Positions 8,901 to 15,980 of a stretch of DNA of 48,093 nucleotides are shown here, one piece after another. The position numbers and the translations under genes are program-made. The stretch is from Flavobacteriales bacterium UBA1494 (lineage in GTDB: Bacteria; Bacteroidota; Bacteroidia; Flavobacteriales_E; Vicingaceae), in NCBI GenBank assembly GCA_905182175.1, contig CAJJAT010000031.1, positions 1-48,093 on the forward strand, written 5' to 3'. The notes below the pieces were generated by a model. The model saw only the letters and a program-made list of their open reading frames with translations. It was not told where the DNA came from and did not search any database. The number at the start of each line of letters is the position of its first letter. Positions within the stretch are counted from its first letter, which is position 1.

Positions 8901-9107
8901 CCTGCAGATAAGAATACAGGCATTTGGAAAAACGTGGAAACGTTAAAAATCTCTTTCATTGGTCGTAATATTTTTGCATTTAGTGAAATACCGCATTTCG
9001 ATCCGGAGCAAGTGGCCGTTCAAGGGCAACAATTTGTGAGTGGAGTAGAGGATATGTCTTATGCTACTTCACGAAGCATTGGAATTAAATTAGGGGTTAA
9101 TTTTTAA
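5910..9107 (+). CDS. SusC/RagA-family TonB-dependent outer membrane transporter
   Basis: This 1065-residue protein has a signal peptide (MKHYFLVLAAICCSFTAFSQ), then a carboxypeptidase-regulatory-like domain (about 22-95, ISGIVYDNN to EVNFG), the SusC linker DEIVVTALGVKRDQRNLGYA, a plug domain (about 125-250, with AALYGTRAANGVILITTK), and a long beta barrel ending in GIKLGVNF with the terminal aromatic residue. It imports oligomers through the outer membrane using TonB energy, with the adjacent SusD-like lipoprotein as lid. No glycoside hydrolase, peptidase, sigma or anti-sigma gene lies beside it, so the ligand cannot be inferred; the standalone arrangement often occurs in peptide-type or orphan systems. 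Confidence 0.97.
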   Translation: MKHYFLVLAAICCSFTAFSQFTISGIVYDNNNSTLPGASVVIEGTNQGVSTTSEGTFKIEVPTNSATLVVSFLGFEPQEIEVNFGVWVKAVLQPSSQQIDEIVVTALGVKRDQRNLGYALQKINSNDIIEVQAVNFVDNLAAKVAGVAVSQGATGVGSTSKITIRGEASFTNNNPLFVVDGTPINNNTIVPFTTDAAAGFQEIDFGNGAMEINPDDVESVSVLKGPSAAALYGTRAANGVILITTKDGSGKRGIGVSFNSTNSVETAFRLPQFQNSYGQGNSGEFEFVDGLGGGTNDNISYSWGPRTDGRLIPQFTSAAGGVRGGDVAVHGGATISATPFLSYGNNVKDFYQVGNTHINNLAITNTFDGGNMRLSYTDLRSNSIIPGVNLDRKNLAARLNINASDRLKVSSSINYVNSQSDNRPSNGYGSENANYSLVAWGPRSLDIGALKDYWQPGLEGLQQYNFNYTFFDNPYFILQENTNSFNRDRIFGNVMASYQMDEYWSLSLRSGMDYSTELRQFKRAFSTNRFKQGAYAEHQVGFRENNTDFLLNYNRKFGKISTDFSAGANRLDQRATTVQTQTTQLAQPGVYSLTNAASPIQVFQVYGKKRINSVYGIAKFGYENYLYVDVTARNDWSSALATISSSENTSFFYPSVSMSFIASHRFDLPQKISFLKFRANVAQVGNDTDPYQTQGVFNAQTPVNGQPTLSDQSTIPNQNLKPEQATSFETGFDFRMFDDRLIVDFTYYNAVTKNQIISLPVSVTSGYTQQVVNGGEVRSQGIEVVLMGKIIKKKDFEWTTTLNFSRNVATVESLPQSNGRLTLGYSGVYDNTNQRVWFQVEEGGQVGDMYGTGYKRTADGTLLLNDQGALIADNELKKLGNYNPDFILGIGNRFKYKRWDANILLDWRQGGIIVSRTQALAGVAGQLEETEFRPETGFVIKGVVNKGTDANPIYEQNTTAVSAERYYRQYYDRNHEENNTFNATYIKIREVAFGYTFPADKNTGIWKNVETLKISFIGRNIFAFSEIPHFDPEQVAVQGQQFVSGVEDMSYATSRSIGIKLGVNF

Positions 9108-9118
9108 AATTGAAGAAC

Positions 9119-10564
9119 ATGAAAACGAATAAATGCAGAACACTCTTCTTGGTTCTAACAATAGCGTTAGTAGCTTGTAAAAAAGACTTTGAAGAGATAA
9201 ACACCAATGAAAATGCACCTGTTGATGCGCAACCTAGCTTGTTATTGCGACAAGTAATTTACAACACTGGAGAAGAGATGAGTTACGAAGGCTTTGTCGC
9301 CGGAAACCTTTTGAGTCAGCATTTTACCATGGTTGATTTTAATTTATTTGACCGTCACAATTTGGCACAACCTCAATTGGGTGGAAACCCTTGGCCTGTA
9401 TTGTATCAGAATTTGCGAGACAATGAAATTCTGTTGAGTAAAGCTCGTTCTTCGGCAGCTTTTGCGGTGTATGAAGGGCCGGCCATGATTATGAAGGCAC
9501 ACCTCGCAGGAATGTTGACCGACATTTACGGGGATGTTCCATTCTTTCAGGCTTTTGACGGTAAAAATGGAACAACTACTCCGGTTTACGATTCGCAAAT
9601 GGCCATTTACACAGCTCAAGGTGGAATTTTAGACTTGCTGAAAACAGGTGTTGAAAAGGTAGCAAATTACCAAGGGTCTTTTTCTTTGGAAGGAGATGTT
9701 TTGTACAACGGCGATTTGGCGGCTTGGGAAAGATTTGGGAATTCGCTGCGGGTTAAATACTTGATGCGGTCGTCAAGTAAATTGTCAAATAGTGCAGAGT
9801 TGCAAGCAATAGTTAGTGGTTTAAAATACGTGAACAGTAACGCAGAAAATGCGGTATATAATTTTACAAACGGTCAGCCGAATAATTTTAGAATGGCAAA
9901 TTTGAGGGATGGAGATTTTAATCTTTACATCATGTCAGAAACGTCTGAAGATATATTTGCTAAATACAACGATTCAAGAAACGAAGTGTTTTTTAGACAA
10001 ATTTCGAATAACCCAACAGGCGCAATACGTTACAAAGGTTTGTTGAATGGGCCCGATGCTTCTGCAACGTCAATTTCTATAGGAGATTATTCTTTACCAG
10101 GAACAATATTTAGGGAAGAAACAGCTCGTTTAGATGCCAATTATATGACAGCTTGGGAAACAAACTTCCTACTGGCTGAAGCTGCAGAAAAGGGATTAAT
10201 TGGCGGTTCCGCAAAAGCGTATTATGATGTAGCTGTTCAGCAGGCTTTTGACTATTGGGGCTTGCAAATACCGACAAGCTACCTGTCAAGCGGTGCAGCT
10301 GTTTATGGCACAAATAACTTGGAGCTAATAGCAGAACAAAAGTGGATCGCCAATAGTATCAATGGATATGAAAGCTGGATAGAATTTCGAAGAACTGGAT
10401 TCCCAGCCTTAAAAACAGTCGCAGCTAGTTTAAATGGAGACTTAATTCCTACCAGAATGCCCTACCCAACTAACGAGCAAGCATTAAATGTAGACAACTA
10501 CAACGCAGCTGAAGTGAATTCAGCAGGTAACAGCATAAATGCAAAAACATGGTGGGCCAAGTAA
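9119..10564 (+). CDS. SusD/RagB-family surface lipoprotein (SusD-like_2 type)
   Basis: This 481-residue lipoprotein has the lipobox ALVAC directly followed by KKDFEEINTNENAP, the usual opening of this SusD subfamily. Conserved internal features include FLAEAAEKG-type text (NFLLAEAAEKGLIGG), the helix-rich region with YYDVAVQQAFDYWG, and the C-terminal RMPYPTNEQALN with NAKTWWAK. ATG 9119 is preferred over TTG 9110, which lies in the same frame 9 bp upstream. The gene follows SusC by 11 bp, so the two are translated from one transcript and form the SusCD import complex. The gene is followed not by a clean terminator but by a cluster of palindromic repeats. Confidence 0.95.
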   Translation: MKTNKCRTLFLVLTIALVACKKDFEEINTNENAPVDAQPSLLLRQVIYNTGEEMSYEGFVAGNLLSQHFTMVDFNLFDRHNLAQPQLGGNPWPVLYQNLRDNEILLSKARSSAAFAVYEGPAMIMKAHLAGMLTDIYGDVPFFQAFDGKNGTTTPVYDSQMAIYTAQGGILDLLKTGVEKVANYQGSFSLEGDVLYNGDLAAWERFGNSLRVKYLMRSSSKLSNSAELQAIVSGLKYVNSNAENAVYNFTNGQPNNFRMANLRDGDFNLYIMSETSEDIFAKYNDSRNEVFFRQISNNPTGAIRYKGLLNGPDASATSISIGDYSLPGTIFREETARLDANYMTAWETNFLLAEAAEKGLIGGSAKAYYDVAVQQAFDYWGLQIPTSYLSSGAAVYGTNNLELIAEQKWIANSINGYESWIEFRRTGFPALKTVAASLNGDLIPTRMPYPTNEQALNVDNYNAAEVNSAGNSINAKTWWAK

Positions 10565-10604
10565 AAAAAAACACGAATTAGAAATAAAAGTGCCCTTTGG
10601 TACA

Positions 10605-10670
10605 ATTTGTCTAAGAACCCTGAGTGGCCAAAGCTTTGCTTTGGATTTACCGAAGAGCACTTAGACAAAT
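10605..10670. repeat. Nested inverted repeat (66 bp) after the SusD gene
   Basis: Outer arms ATTTGTCTAAG (10605-10615) and CTTAGACAAAT (10660-10670) are perfect complements of 11 bp. Inside is a second hairpin, CCAAAGC (10628-10634) and GCTTTGG (10638-10644), with a 3-nt loop. An offset CCCTGA/TCAGGG pair (10618-10623, 10674-10679) gives an alternative fold. There is no T tract, so this is more like a REP-type or small mobile palindrome than a terminator. Confidence 0.6.
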
Positions 10671-10691
10671 CAATCAGGGAACTTTTTAGGA

Positions 10692-10745
10692 TAACCTGGC
10701 AGGGTTTTAACCAAGTAAATGCTAACCTGCAAGGTTTTGGTTCTC
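10692..10745 (+). repeat. Two small AACCTG...GGTT hairpin-like repeats
   Basis: Two copies of an AACCT-GGCA-GGGTT and AACCT-GCA-AGGTT element lie about 35 bp apart, each followed by a short T run. They resemble the perfect terminator stem at 1817-1847 and may be degenerate terminators of the SusCD operon. Confidence 0.4.
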
Positions 10746-10768
10746 GAATTTAAGTGAATAAATTGTCT

Positions 10769-10860
10769 GCACTTCGATACATTTTCTATTGTACCCGAAG
10801 TCGTTAGTTTTATGATTAAACGGTATCGAAGGGTACAATAAAAAATACTCAGTGTGACAA
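10769..10860. repeat. Interleaved inverted repeats of the Bacteroidota dispersed-palindrome type
   Basis: CTTCGATAC (10772-10780) pairs with GTATCGAAG (10823-10831), and TATTGTACCC (10787-10796) pairs with GGGTACAATA (10831-10840). The two stems overlap, so the structure can switch between folds. The end CTCAGTGTGACA (10848-10859) is a fragment of the dispersed repeat family also seen at 10931 and 11071. Confidence 0.55.
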
Positions 10861-10930
10861 TTGAAGATGAGAATTGATAATTACGAATAAAGAGTTAGAA
10901 ATGAAAAATTATCTATGAAGAAATTAGAGT

Positions 10931-10974
10931 TGTTATGCTGAGCGGAAAAGTTTACACTGAGCTTTGCCGAAGTG
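10931..10974. repeat. Dispersed repeat copy (TGCTGAGCGG...CACTGAGCTTTGCCGAAGTG)
   Basis: The segment contains TATGCTGAGCGG and then CACTGAGCTTTGCCGAAGTG, two halves of a repeat often seen between genes in Bacteroidota. Its first half matches the copy at 11071-11097. The rest of 10861-11070 holds no gene that I can see. Confidence 0.55.
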
Positions 10975-11070
10975 AAGTACTGCAACTTTTTTTCTTCAAT
11001 ATAAATCAGTAAAAACTTGAAATAATAAAATAAAAATTAATTGATAGAAATGCATAAAATATACAATCAC

Positions 11071-11097
11071 TTGTCATGCTGAGCGGAGTTGAAGCAT
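11071..11097 (+). repeat. Dispersed repeat copy overlapping the start of the symporter gene
   Basis: TTGTCATGCTGAGCGGAGTT and the following GAAGCAT form a near-consensus copy of the same dispersed repeat as at 10931. The ATG inside it (11076) is the only start codon before the first membrane helix of the downstream symporter, so the repeat encodes that protein's first seven residues (MLSGVEA). Confidence 0.65.
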
Positions 11098-12440
11098 ATC
11101 AATGGATCTTAGTTCTCCTTTTCGGAGTTCTTCTTTTTGTGTCTTCACCTTTGGCGAAAAACAAAGAGATATTTTTTCGCGCAGCATCTGCTAAAGGGAA
11201 AACACCCGGTTTTTGGTTGTTAACTTCAAGCCTAGTTATTTCTTGGATTTTTGCCAAATCAATCACCAACGCTGCCAACTTAGGGTTGAGTTTTGGAATG
11301 GTTGGAGGAGTTGCGTATGCAGCTTATTACCTCTCCTTTTTAGTAGCAGGATTTGTGATTTATTACATGCGTACGAAAGGTGGTTTCGAAAGTATTCATC
11401 AATTTTTAAGAAGCAAGTTTGGCAGTAACGCAATTCGCATTTTTTCAGCTCTAATTGCGTTCAGAATGTTCAATGAAGTATGGTCAAATACCATGGTAAT
11501 TGGCACCTATTTTGGTGAAAAAGGGGAAAGCATGTATTACATTGCGATTTTGGTTTTCACAGGAATAACCTTGGCATATGCATTAAAAGGAGGTCTGCGT
11601 AGTTCGTTGATTACCGATACGATTCAAATGGTACTTTTTGGAGTGCTATTGTTTGTTATTTTAGGAATGGTTTTACCCGAATCCGAGGCAACTGTTTCTG
11701 AATATGTGTCATCAGGAGAGTGGTCACTAGCCGGAGGAGTTGATTTATTAGTAGTGGCTTTACTCCAAGTTTTATCCTATCCCTTTCACGATCCGGTCAT
11801 GACTGATCGAGGGTTTATTGCAAGCCCAAAGCTGACTTTAAAGAGTTTCTTTTGGGCGAGTTTGATTGGAATAGTTTGTATTGTCTTATTTTCATGGATA
11901 GGGATTTATGCTCAATTTAAAGGGTTGGAAGGTCAGGCAACAGTGGAGGTTAGTAAATCCATGGGTGTGGGCATGATGTTATTAATGAACTTCATTATGA
12001 TTACTTCTGCGTCCTCTACGTTAGACTCAGCCTTTGCTTCCTTCTCAAAGTTAGTGGCTGTAGATTTAAATTTTGGTAAAACAGTAAGCATCAGTCTCTC
12101 AAAAGGTCGTTGGGCGATGGTAGCACTCACTATTTTAGGAACAGTTCCAATTTTCTTAGGACCTGAAATTTTATCCGCTACTACCATTTCAGGCACCATG
12201 GTCATTGGCTTAGCGCCAGTTTTTCTCTTTTGGAAAATGAAGGTTCCTAAGTCATCTTTTTTTCTCTCCGTTTTAGGAGGTATTACAATTGGACTTGCAT
12301 ATACTCTGGGGCTTTTCCCTGAAATAGTATCCATAGGAACAGGAAAATATGCTGCTTTGTTAGGAGCTAACTTATATGGAACACTTTTGTGTTTTGGATT
12401 GTATTTTTTGCCAACTTTATTCAACCATGTCAAAAGCTAA
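11076..12440 (+). CDS. Sodium:solute symporter family (SSS) transporter
   Basis: This 454-residue integral membrane protein has about 12-13 hydrophobic spans. Family features include WIFAKSITNAANLGLSFGMV in the second helix, the ALKGGLRSSLITDTIQMVL segment typical of SSS proteins, and SASSTLDSAFASFSKL near residue 310, where the sodium site of the family lies. It couples uptake of an unidentified solute to sodium. The start codon lies inside a dispersed repeat, and no other ATG, GTG or TTG precedes the first helix (WILVLLFGVLLFV), so the repeat-derived start is accepted. The 3' end overlaps the next gene by 14 bp, showing translational coupling. Confidence 0.88.
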   Translation: MLSGVEAYQWILVLLFGVLLFVSSPLAKNKEIFFRAASAKGKTPGFWLLTSSLVISWIFAKSITNAANLGLSFGMVGGVAYAAYYLSFLVAGFVIYYMRTKGGFESIHQFLRSKFGSNAIRIFSALIAFRMFNEVWSNTMVIGTYFGEKGESMYYIAILVFTGITLAYALKGGLRSSLITDTIQMVLFGVLLFVILGMVLPESEATVSEYVSSGEWSLAGGVDLLVVALLQVLSYPFHDPVMTDRGFIASPKLTLKSFFWASLIGIVCIVLFSWIGIYAQFKGLEGQATVEVSKSMGVGMMLLMNFIMITSASSTLDSAFASFSKLVAVDLNFGKTVSISLSKGRWAMVALTILGTVPIFLGPEILSATTISGTMVIGLAPVFLFWKMKVPKSSFFLSVLGGITIGLAYTLGLFPEIVSIGTGKYAALLGANLYGTLLCFGLYFLPTLFNHVKS

Positions 12441-13248
12441 AAACATTAAAATTCCATCCAATAAAATTCTTTTGTTTGGAGGAGTCTACAGCAATCTGCA
12501 AGCGTTGCAACAAATGCAAAGAATTGCGAGCGAAAAGGGATTCACTCCTGATGAAATCATTTGCAATGGCGACATTGTTGGTTACTGCGCTCAACCTGAG
12601 GAGACAGTTCAGTTGATCAAAGAATGGGGAATTCATAACATTATTGGAAATGTTGAAGAAAACCTAAGAGAAGGAGTAGATGATTGTGGTTGCGACTTTG
12701 ACGAAGGAACGAGGTGTGATATTTTATCCAGACAGTGGTACCCATTTGCCCAACAAGCAGTTTCAATACAGTCCGTCGAATGGATGAACGAGTTACCCAA
12801 TCAATTAAGATTTGAATTTGCGGGTAAAAAATGGGCCGTTATGCATGGGTCGCCAGATCATATATCAGAGTTCATCTTCAACTCAACTTCATGGCAAGTG
12901 AAAAAATCTCACTTGAACACCTTGCACGTGGATGGAATTATTGCTGGTCATTCGGGCTTGCCATTTTCAAATGAGAAGGATGGAAAATATTGGGTCAATC
13001 CGGGAGTAATTGGCATGCCCGCTAATGACGGTCAAGCTGCAGTTTGGTATGCTATTTTAAAACAGGAGAATGGAGCAATTAAAATCGAGCACCATTCGTT
13101 TAATTATGATCACCAAAAAGCAAATGAATTGATGTTGGAAAAAGGTTTGCCTGCGTCGTATACTAAAACGCTACTCACCGGAATTTGGGACAATTGTGAA
13201 ATATTGCCTGAGAAGGAGACTAGAAATCAAGGAAAGCCAATTTTTTAA
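12427..13248 (+). CDS. Metallophosphoesterase-fold protein with an incomplete metal site
   Basis: This 273-residue protein has the layout of the calcineurin-like YfcE/MJ0936 phosphoesterases. The block FGGVYSNLQAL (17-27) stands where the family has a DxH motif, so both metal ligands are replaced (G19, Y21). CNGDIVGY keeps D49. IIGNVEE (72-78) keeps N75 but lacks the GNHD histidine (V76). VMHGSP keeps H140, and AGHSG keeps H175 but loses the second His of GHxH (G177). Four usual ligands are therefore missing, which makes normal two-metal catalysis unlikely. The start at ATG 12427 gives a 14-bp overlap with the symporter gene; a longer frame from 12376 is rejected. It is not the PdeM nuclease normally found with the ligase genes downstream. 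Confidence 0.8.
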   Translation: MSKAKNIKIPSNKILLFGGVYSNLQALQQMQRIASEKGFTPDEIICNGDIVGYCAQPEETVQLIKEWGIHNIIGNVEENLREGVDDCGCDFDEGTRCDILSRQWYPFAQQAVSIQSVEWMNELPNQLRFEFAGKKWAVMHGSPDHISEFIFNSTSWQVKKSHLNTLHVDGIIAGHSGLPFSNEKDGKYWVNPGVIGMPANDGQAAVWYAILKQENGAIKIEHHSFNYDHQKANELMLEKGLPASYTKTLLTGIWDNCEILPEKETRNQGKPIF

Positions 13249-13366
13249 AGAACCCCAATGCACTTAGCCTTCGATCGGCATATGGTTGATAGATATTCGT
13301 AATTCTCAGATTCATAATTCCAAATTTTTACGAAAAACTAATTTAGATCTCTAGCGTTTATCCAAT

Positions 13367-14392
13367 ATGCCTCTCTTACAATTCACAGAAAAAGGAATAT
13401 ACTGCAAGCAAGCGAACGTTTACATCGACCCTTGGAAGCCGGTTGATTATGCTATCATTACGCATGCCCATGCAGATCATTCTCGTTGGGGTAATAAGTT
13501 TTACTTGAGCCATCACTTATCAAAGCCAATAATTCAGCATCGTTTGGGGCAAGACATTTCCATTGAAAGTATGGAGTACGGAGAAAGTCGAACGATAAAC
13601 GGAGTTCATTTTTCTTTTCATCCTGCAGGACATATAATTGGTTCGGCACAAGTTCGAGTAGAGTACAAAGGAGAAGTTTGGGTAGCCTCCGGTGATTACA
13701 AGTTAGAGAATGACGGCTTCTGCGCTCCTTTTGAGTCCGTAAAATGCAATGTGTTTATTACCGAATGTACCTTTGGCTTACCTGTTTTTAAATGGAAACC
13801 ACAAGAAGAAGTTTTTGCGGCCATTAATGCCTGGTGGCGGCAAAATAAAGCCGATGGAAAAGCGACTGTTTTAACGGGCTATTCGTTGGGAAAAGCACAA
13901 CGAATTCTGCAAGGAGTTGACCCTTCGATTGGTAAAATATACACTCACGGAGCCATCGAAAAAACGAATGAGGTAATTCGAAACATGGGAGTTAAGTTGA
14001 ATGATACGATTTACGTTACGCCTGAAATTCAGAAAAAAGAGTATGAGGGTAGTTTAATTATTGCACCACCGGCGGCCTTGGGAACCTCTTGGCAAAAAAA
14101 GTTTCCTGCATTTGAAGTAGGCATTGCTTCTGGTTGGATGAACATGCGAGGGCCACGCAGAAGGCAATCGGTTGACCGAGGCTTTGTACTTTCCGACCAT
14201 GCAGATTTTGAGAGCCTAAATATTGCAATAAATGCAACCGGTTGCGAAAAGGTGATTGTTACTCACGGCTACACCAATATTTTTAGCAAATGGCTGAACG
14301 AAAACGGAATAGATTCTCAAGTAGAGAGTACAGAATTTGAAGGTGAGTTAGCTGAAGTAGGTCAAGGAAAAGGAGAAAAAGAAAGTGAATAG
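13367..14392 (+). CDS. Ligase-associated DNA exonuclease (metallo-beta-lactamase/beta-CASP fold)
   Basis: This 341-residue nuclease carries the metallo-beta-lactamase motif HAHADH (33-38), a second His in HPAGHIIGSAQV, Asp in VASGDYK, and the beta-CASP-side elements LSDHADFESL and VTHGYTNIF. The ECTFGLP block is typical of the ligase-associated exonuclease family, which resembles mRNA 3'-processing factors and takes part in a bacterial DNA repair pathway with an ATP-dependent ligase. The ligase lies 1.6 kb downstream, separated by an exported protein gene. The usual Lhr-type helicase and PdeM partners are not in this window. Confidence 0.9.
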   Translation: MPLLQFTEKGIYCKQANVYIDPWKPVDYAIITHAHADHSRWGNKFYLSHHLSKPIIQHRLGQDISIESMEYGESRTINGVHFSFHPAGHIIGSAQVRVEYKGEVWVASGDYKLENDGFCAPFESVKCNVFITECTFGLPVFKWKPQEEVFAAINAWWRQNKADGKATVLTGYSLGKAQRILQGVDPSIGKIYTHGAIEKTNEVIRNMGVKLNDTIYVTPEIQKKEYEGSLIIAPPAALGTSWQKKFPAFEVGIASGWMNMRGPRRRQSVDRGFVLSDHADFESLNIAINATGCEKVIVTHGYTNIFSKWLNENGIDSQVESTEFEGELAEVGQGKGEKESE

Positions 14393-14447
14393 CATTTGTT
14401 CGCTCATTTTGACTAATTTAGGAAGGTGAAATACCAAACCCTTGGCT

Positions 14448-15947
14448 ATGAAAAAAATACTACTCTATTTTCTCCTTTGTCTTTCATTTACTGGCTTCGC
14501 TCAAGATTGGGCGCCGTTTAAAACAACGGATGTGGTAAAACAATTTGTTGCAGAAGATAGTATGCAAGCACAATTAAGATTGAGATATATTTATCCCATT
14601 CAATCTGTTGCTGCGAAAACATTCTCTGTTACGTCAAATGAAACAACTGTTGTTTTTCAACAAGGTTATTCCGCGTTGAAACTGTTCTATCGACACCCTT
14701 TTAGCCCTGCTTTCCCATATCCTTTCTCAAAAGACATTATAAAGGGGAGGATATTGGGCGACACCGCAAGGATTTTTTCTGATTCTACAATGTTTACTTC
14801 TATTGATTCATTAGGGTTTACATTGAATTTTTACCATTCATACAAACAGGGTATGGTGTGGGAATTTGGTCACTCCGTGGATTTTGAATTGGTTGGGACG
14901 GTTGATTCTTTATACACAGAGTCTATTGAAGGAACAATTGACTCAATTGCTAAGATTTCATTAGTGGTGTTAGATTTTATGCAATTTGTAGTCAATAGTC
15001 ATCCTTTTAATAACCAAGAAATATTAATAAGTAAGAATCATGGGTTAATCTCTACTTTAGATTTTACACACCTCTCCGACAGCTCATTTAAATACAACTA
15101 CTATGTTGGACTTCAAGATTCTATCTTACTAAACGATCACGCGTCATTAACAGTTGGTGATGAGTTCCATTTTCAAACAATTGAAAATAATTACGGACCT
15201 TATTTGTACTCTAGAATAAACAATAGAATTTCTGTTCTTGCAGATTCGATTATTGTGACGAGGCGTAAAGTGGATTACAAATTAGAAAAATGGAGAGTTA
15301 GTCCTGTTTCTCAAATATTTTCGGATGGATTTTTTACTAGGGAGTTTGAATTGGATAGTATATATACGTCCAATAAATCAATGATAAATGAATCAAATCC
15401 TTCTCAATCTTATTTTACACAAATGTTTGGAGTAAGTTCAACTACCGGCTGCGTTGATTTGATTCAATCCACTTTAGGACCCAGCGAGTTTAGATTCACT
15501 TATCCAATTTTAAGTAATGAGCCAGATTCCATACAATTTGTAGGCGGAAGTTTAGCAGGAGGACCGAACAATATCTTTATCGGTATTGGGGCAGAGTTTT
15601 ACTCATATGGTCATGGAGGGGTTGGAAGTAGCATTTTATCGGAAACAATAGTTTACATCAAAAAAGGCAACCAAACTTGGGGAACCCCATTAAACTTAAC
15701 GGTTGGAATGCAAGAAGTAAGTCAAAATGGAGCTATAAAGTTATACCCTAACCCTGCTTCAAACCAAATTCAACTGGGAACAGAGGAACGGTTAAAGTCC
15801 GTTTTAGTTTCAGACGTTAACGGAAAACTGGTTGAGGTAAACCGCGTGAATAACTTAATCGATGTTTCAAATCTAAGTTCAGGCTTGTATTTCATTCAAG
15901 TAGAAACGGAAAACGGAATGTTTAGAGAGAAGTTTATAAAACAGTAA
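14448..15947 (+). CDS. Exported protein of unknown function with T9SS type A sorting domain
   Basis: This 499-residue protein has a signal peptide (MKKILLYFLLCLSFTGFAQ) and a C-terminal Por-secretion sorting domain: IKLYPNPASNQIQLGTEE, then VLVSDVNGKLVEV and LSSGLYFIQVETENG, ending FIKQ. The T9SS machine would export it to the cell surface or medium. The 400 residues between are rich in Ser, Asp, Tyr and Phe and show no catalytic signature that I recognise. ATG 14448 is preferred over TTG 14442, six bases upstream. It lies between the exonuclease and ligase genes, which normally adjoin, so it probably inserted into an older operon. Confidence 0.85.
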   Translation: MKKILLYFLLCLSFTGFAQDWAPFKTTDVVKQFVAEDSMQAQLRLRYIYPIQSVAAKTFSVTSNETTVVFQQGYSALKLFYRHPFSPAFPYPFSKDIIKGRILGDTARIFSDSTMFTSIDSLGFTLNFYHSYKQGMVWEFGHSVDFELVGTVDSLYTESIEGTIDSIAKISLVVLDFMQFVVNSHPFNNQEILISKNHGLISTLDFTHLSDSSFKYNYYVGLQDSILLNDHASLTVGDEFHFQTIENNYGPYLYSRINNRISVLADSIIVTRRKVDYKLEKWRVSPVSQIFSDGFFTREFELDSIYTSNKSMINESNPSQSYFTQMFGVSSTTGCVDLIQSTLGPSEFRFTYPILSNEPDSIQFVGGSLAGGPNNIFIGIGAEFYSYGHGGVGSSILSETIVYIKKGNQTWGTPLNLTVGMQEVSQNGAIKLYPNPASNQIQLGTEERLKSVLVSDVNGKLVEVNRVNNLIDVSNLSSGLYFIQVETENGMFREKFIKQ

Positions 15948-15980
15948 TCTTTTTTCATTCTTCCATGTTAATTTGATGCT

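Noticed and set aside
11933-12433. 166-codon antisense frame inside the symporter gene
   Set aside because: It mirrors the codons of a well-supported membrane protein, and its translation resembles no family.
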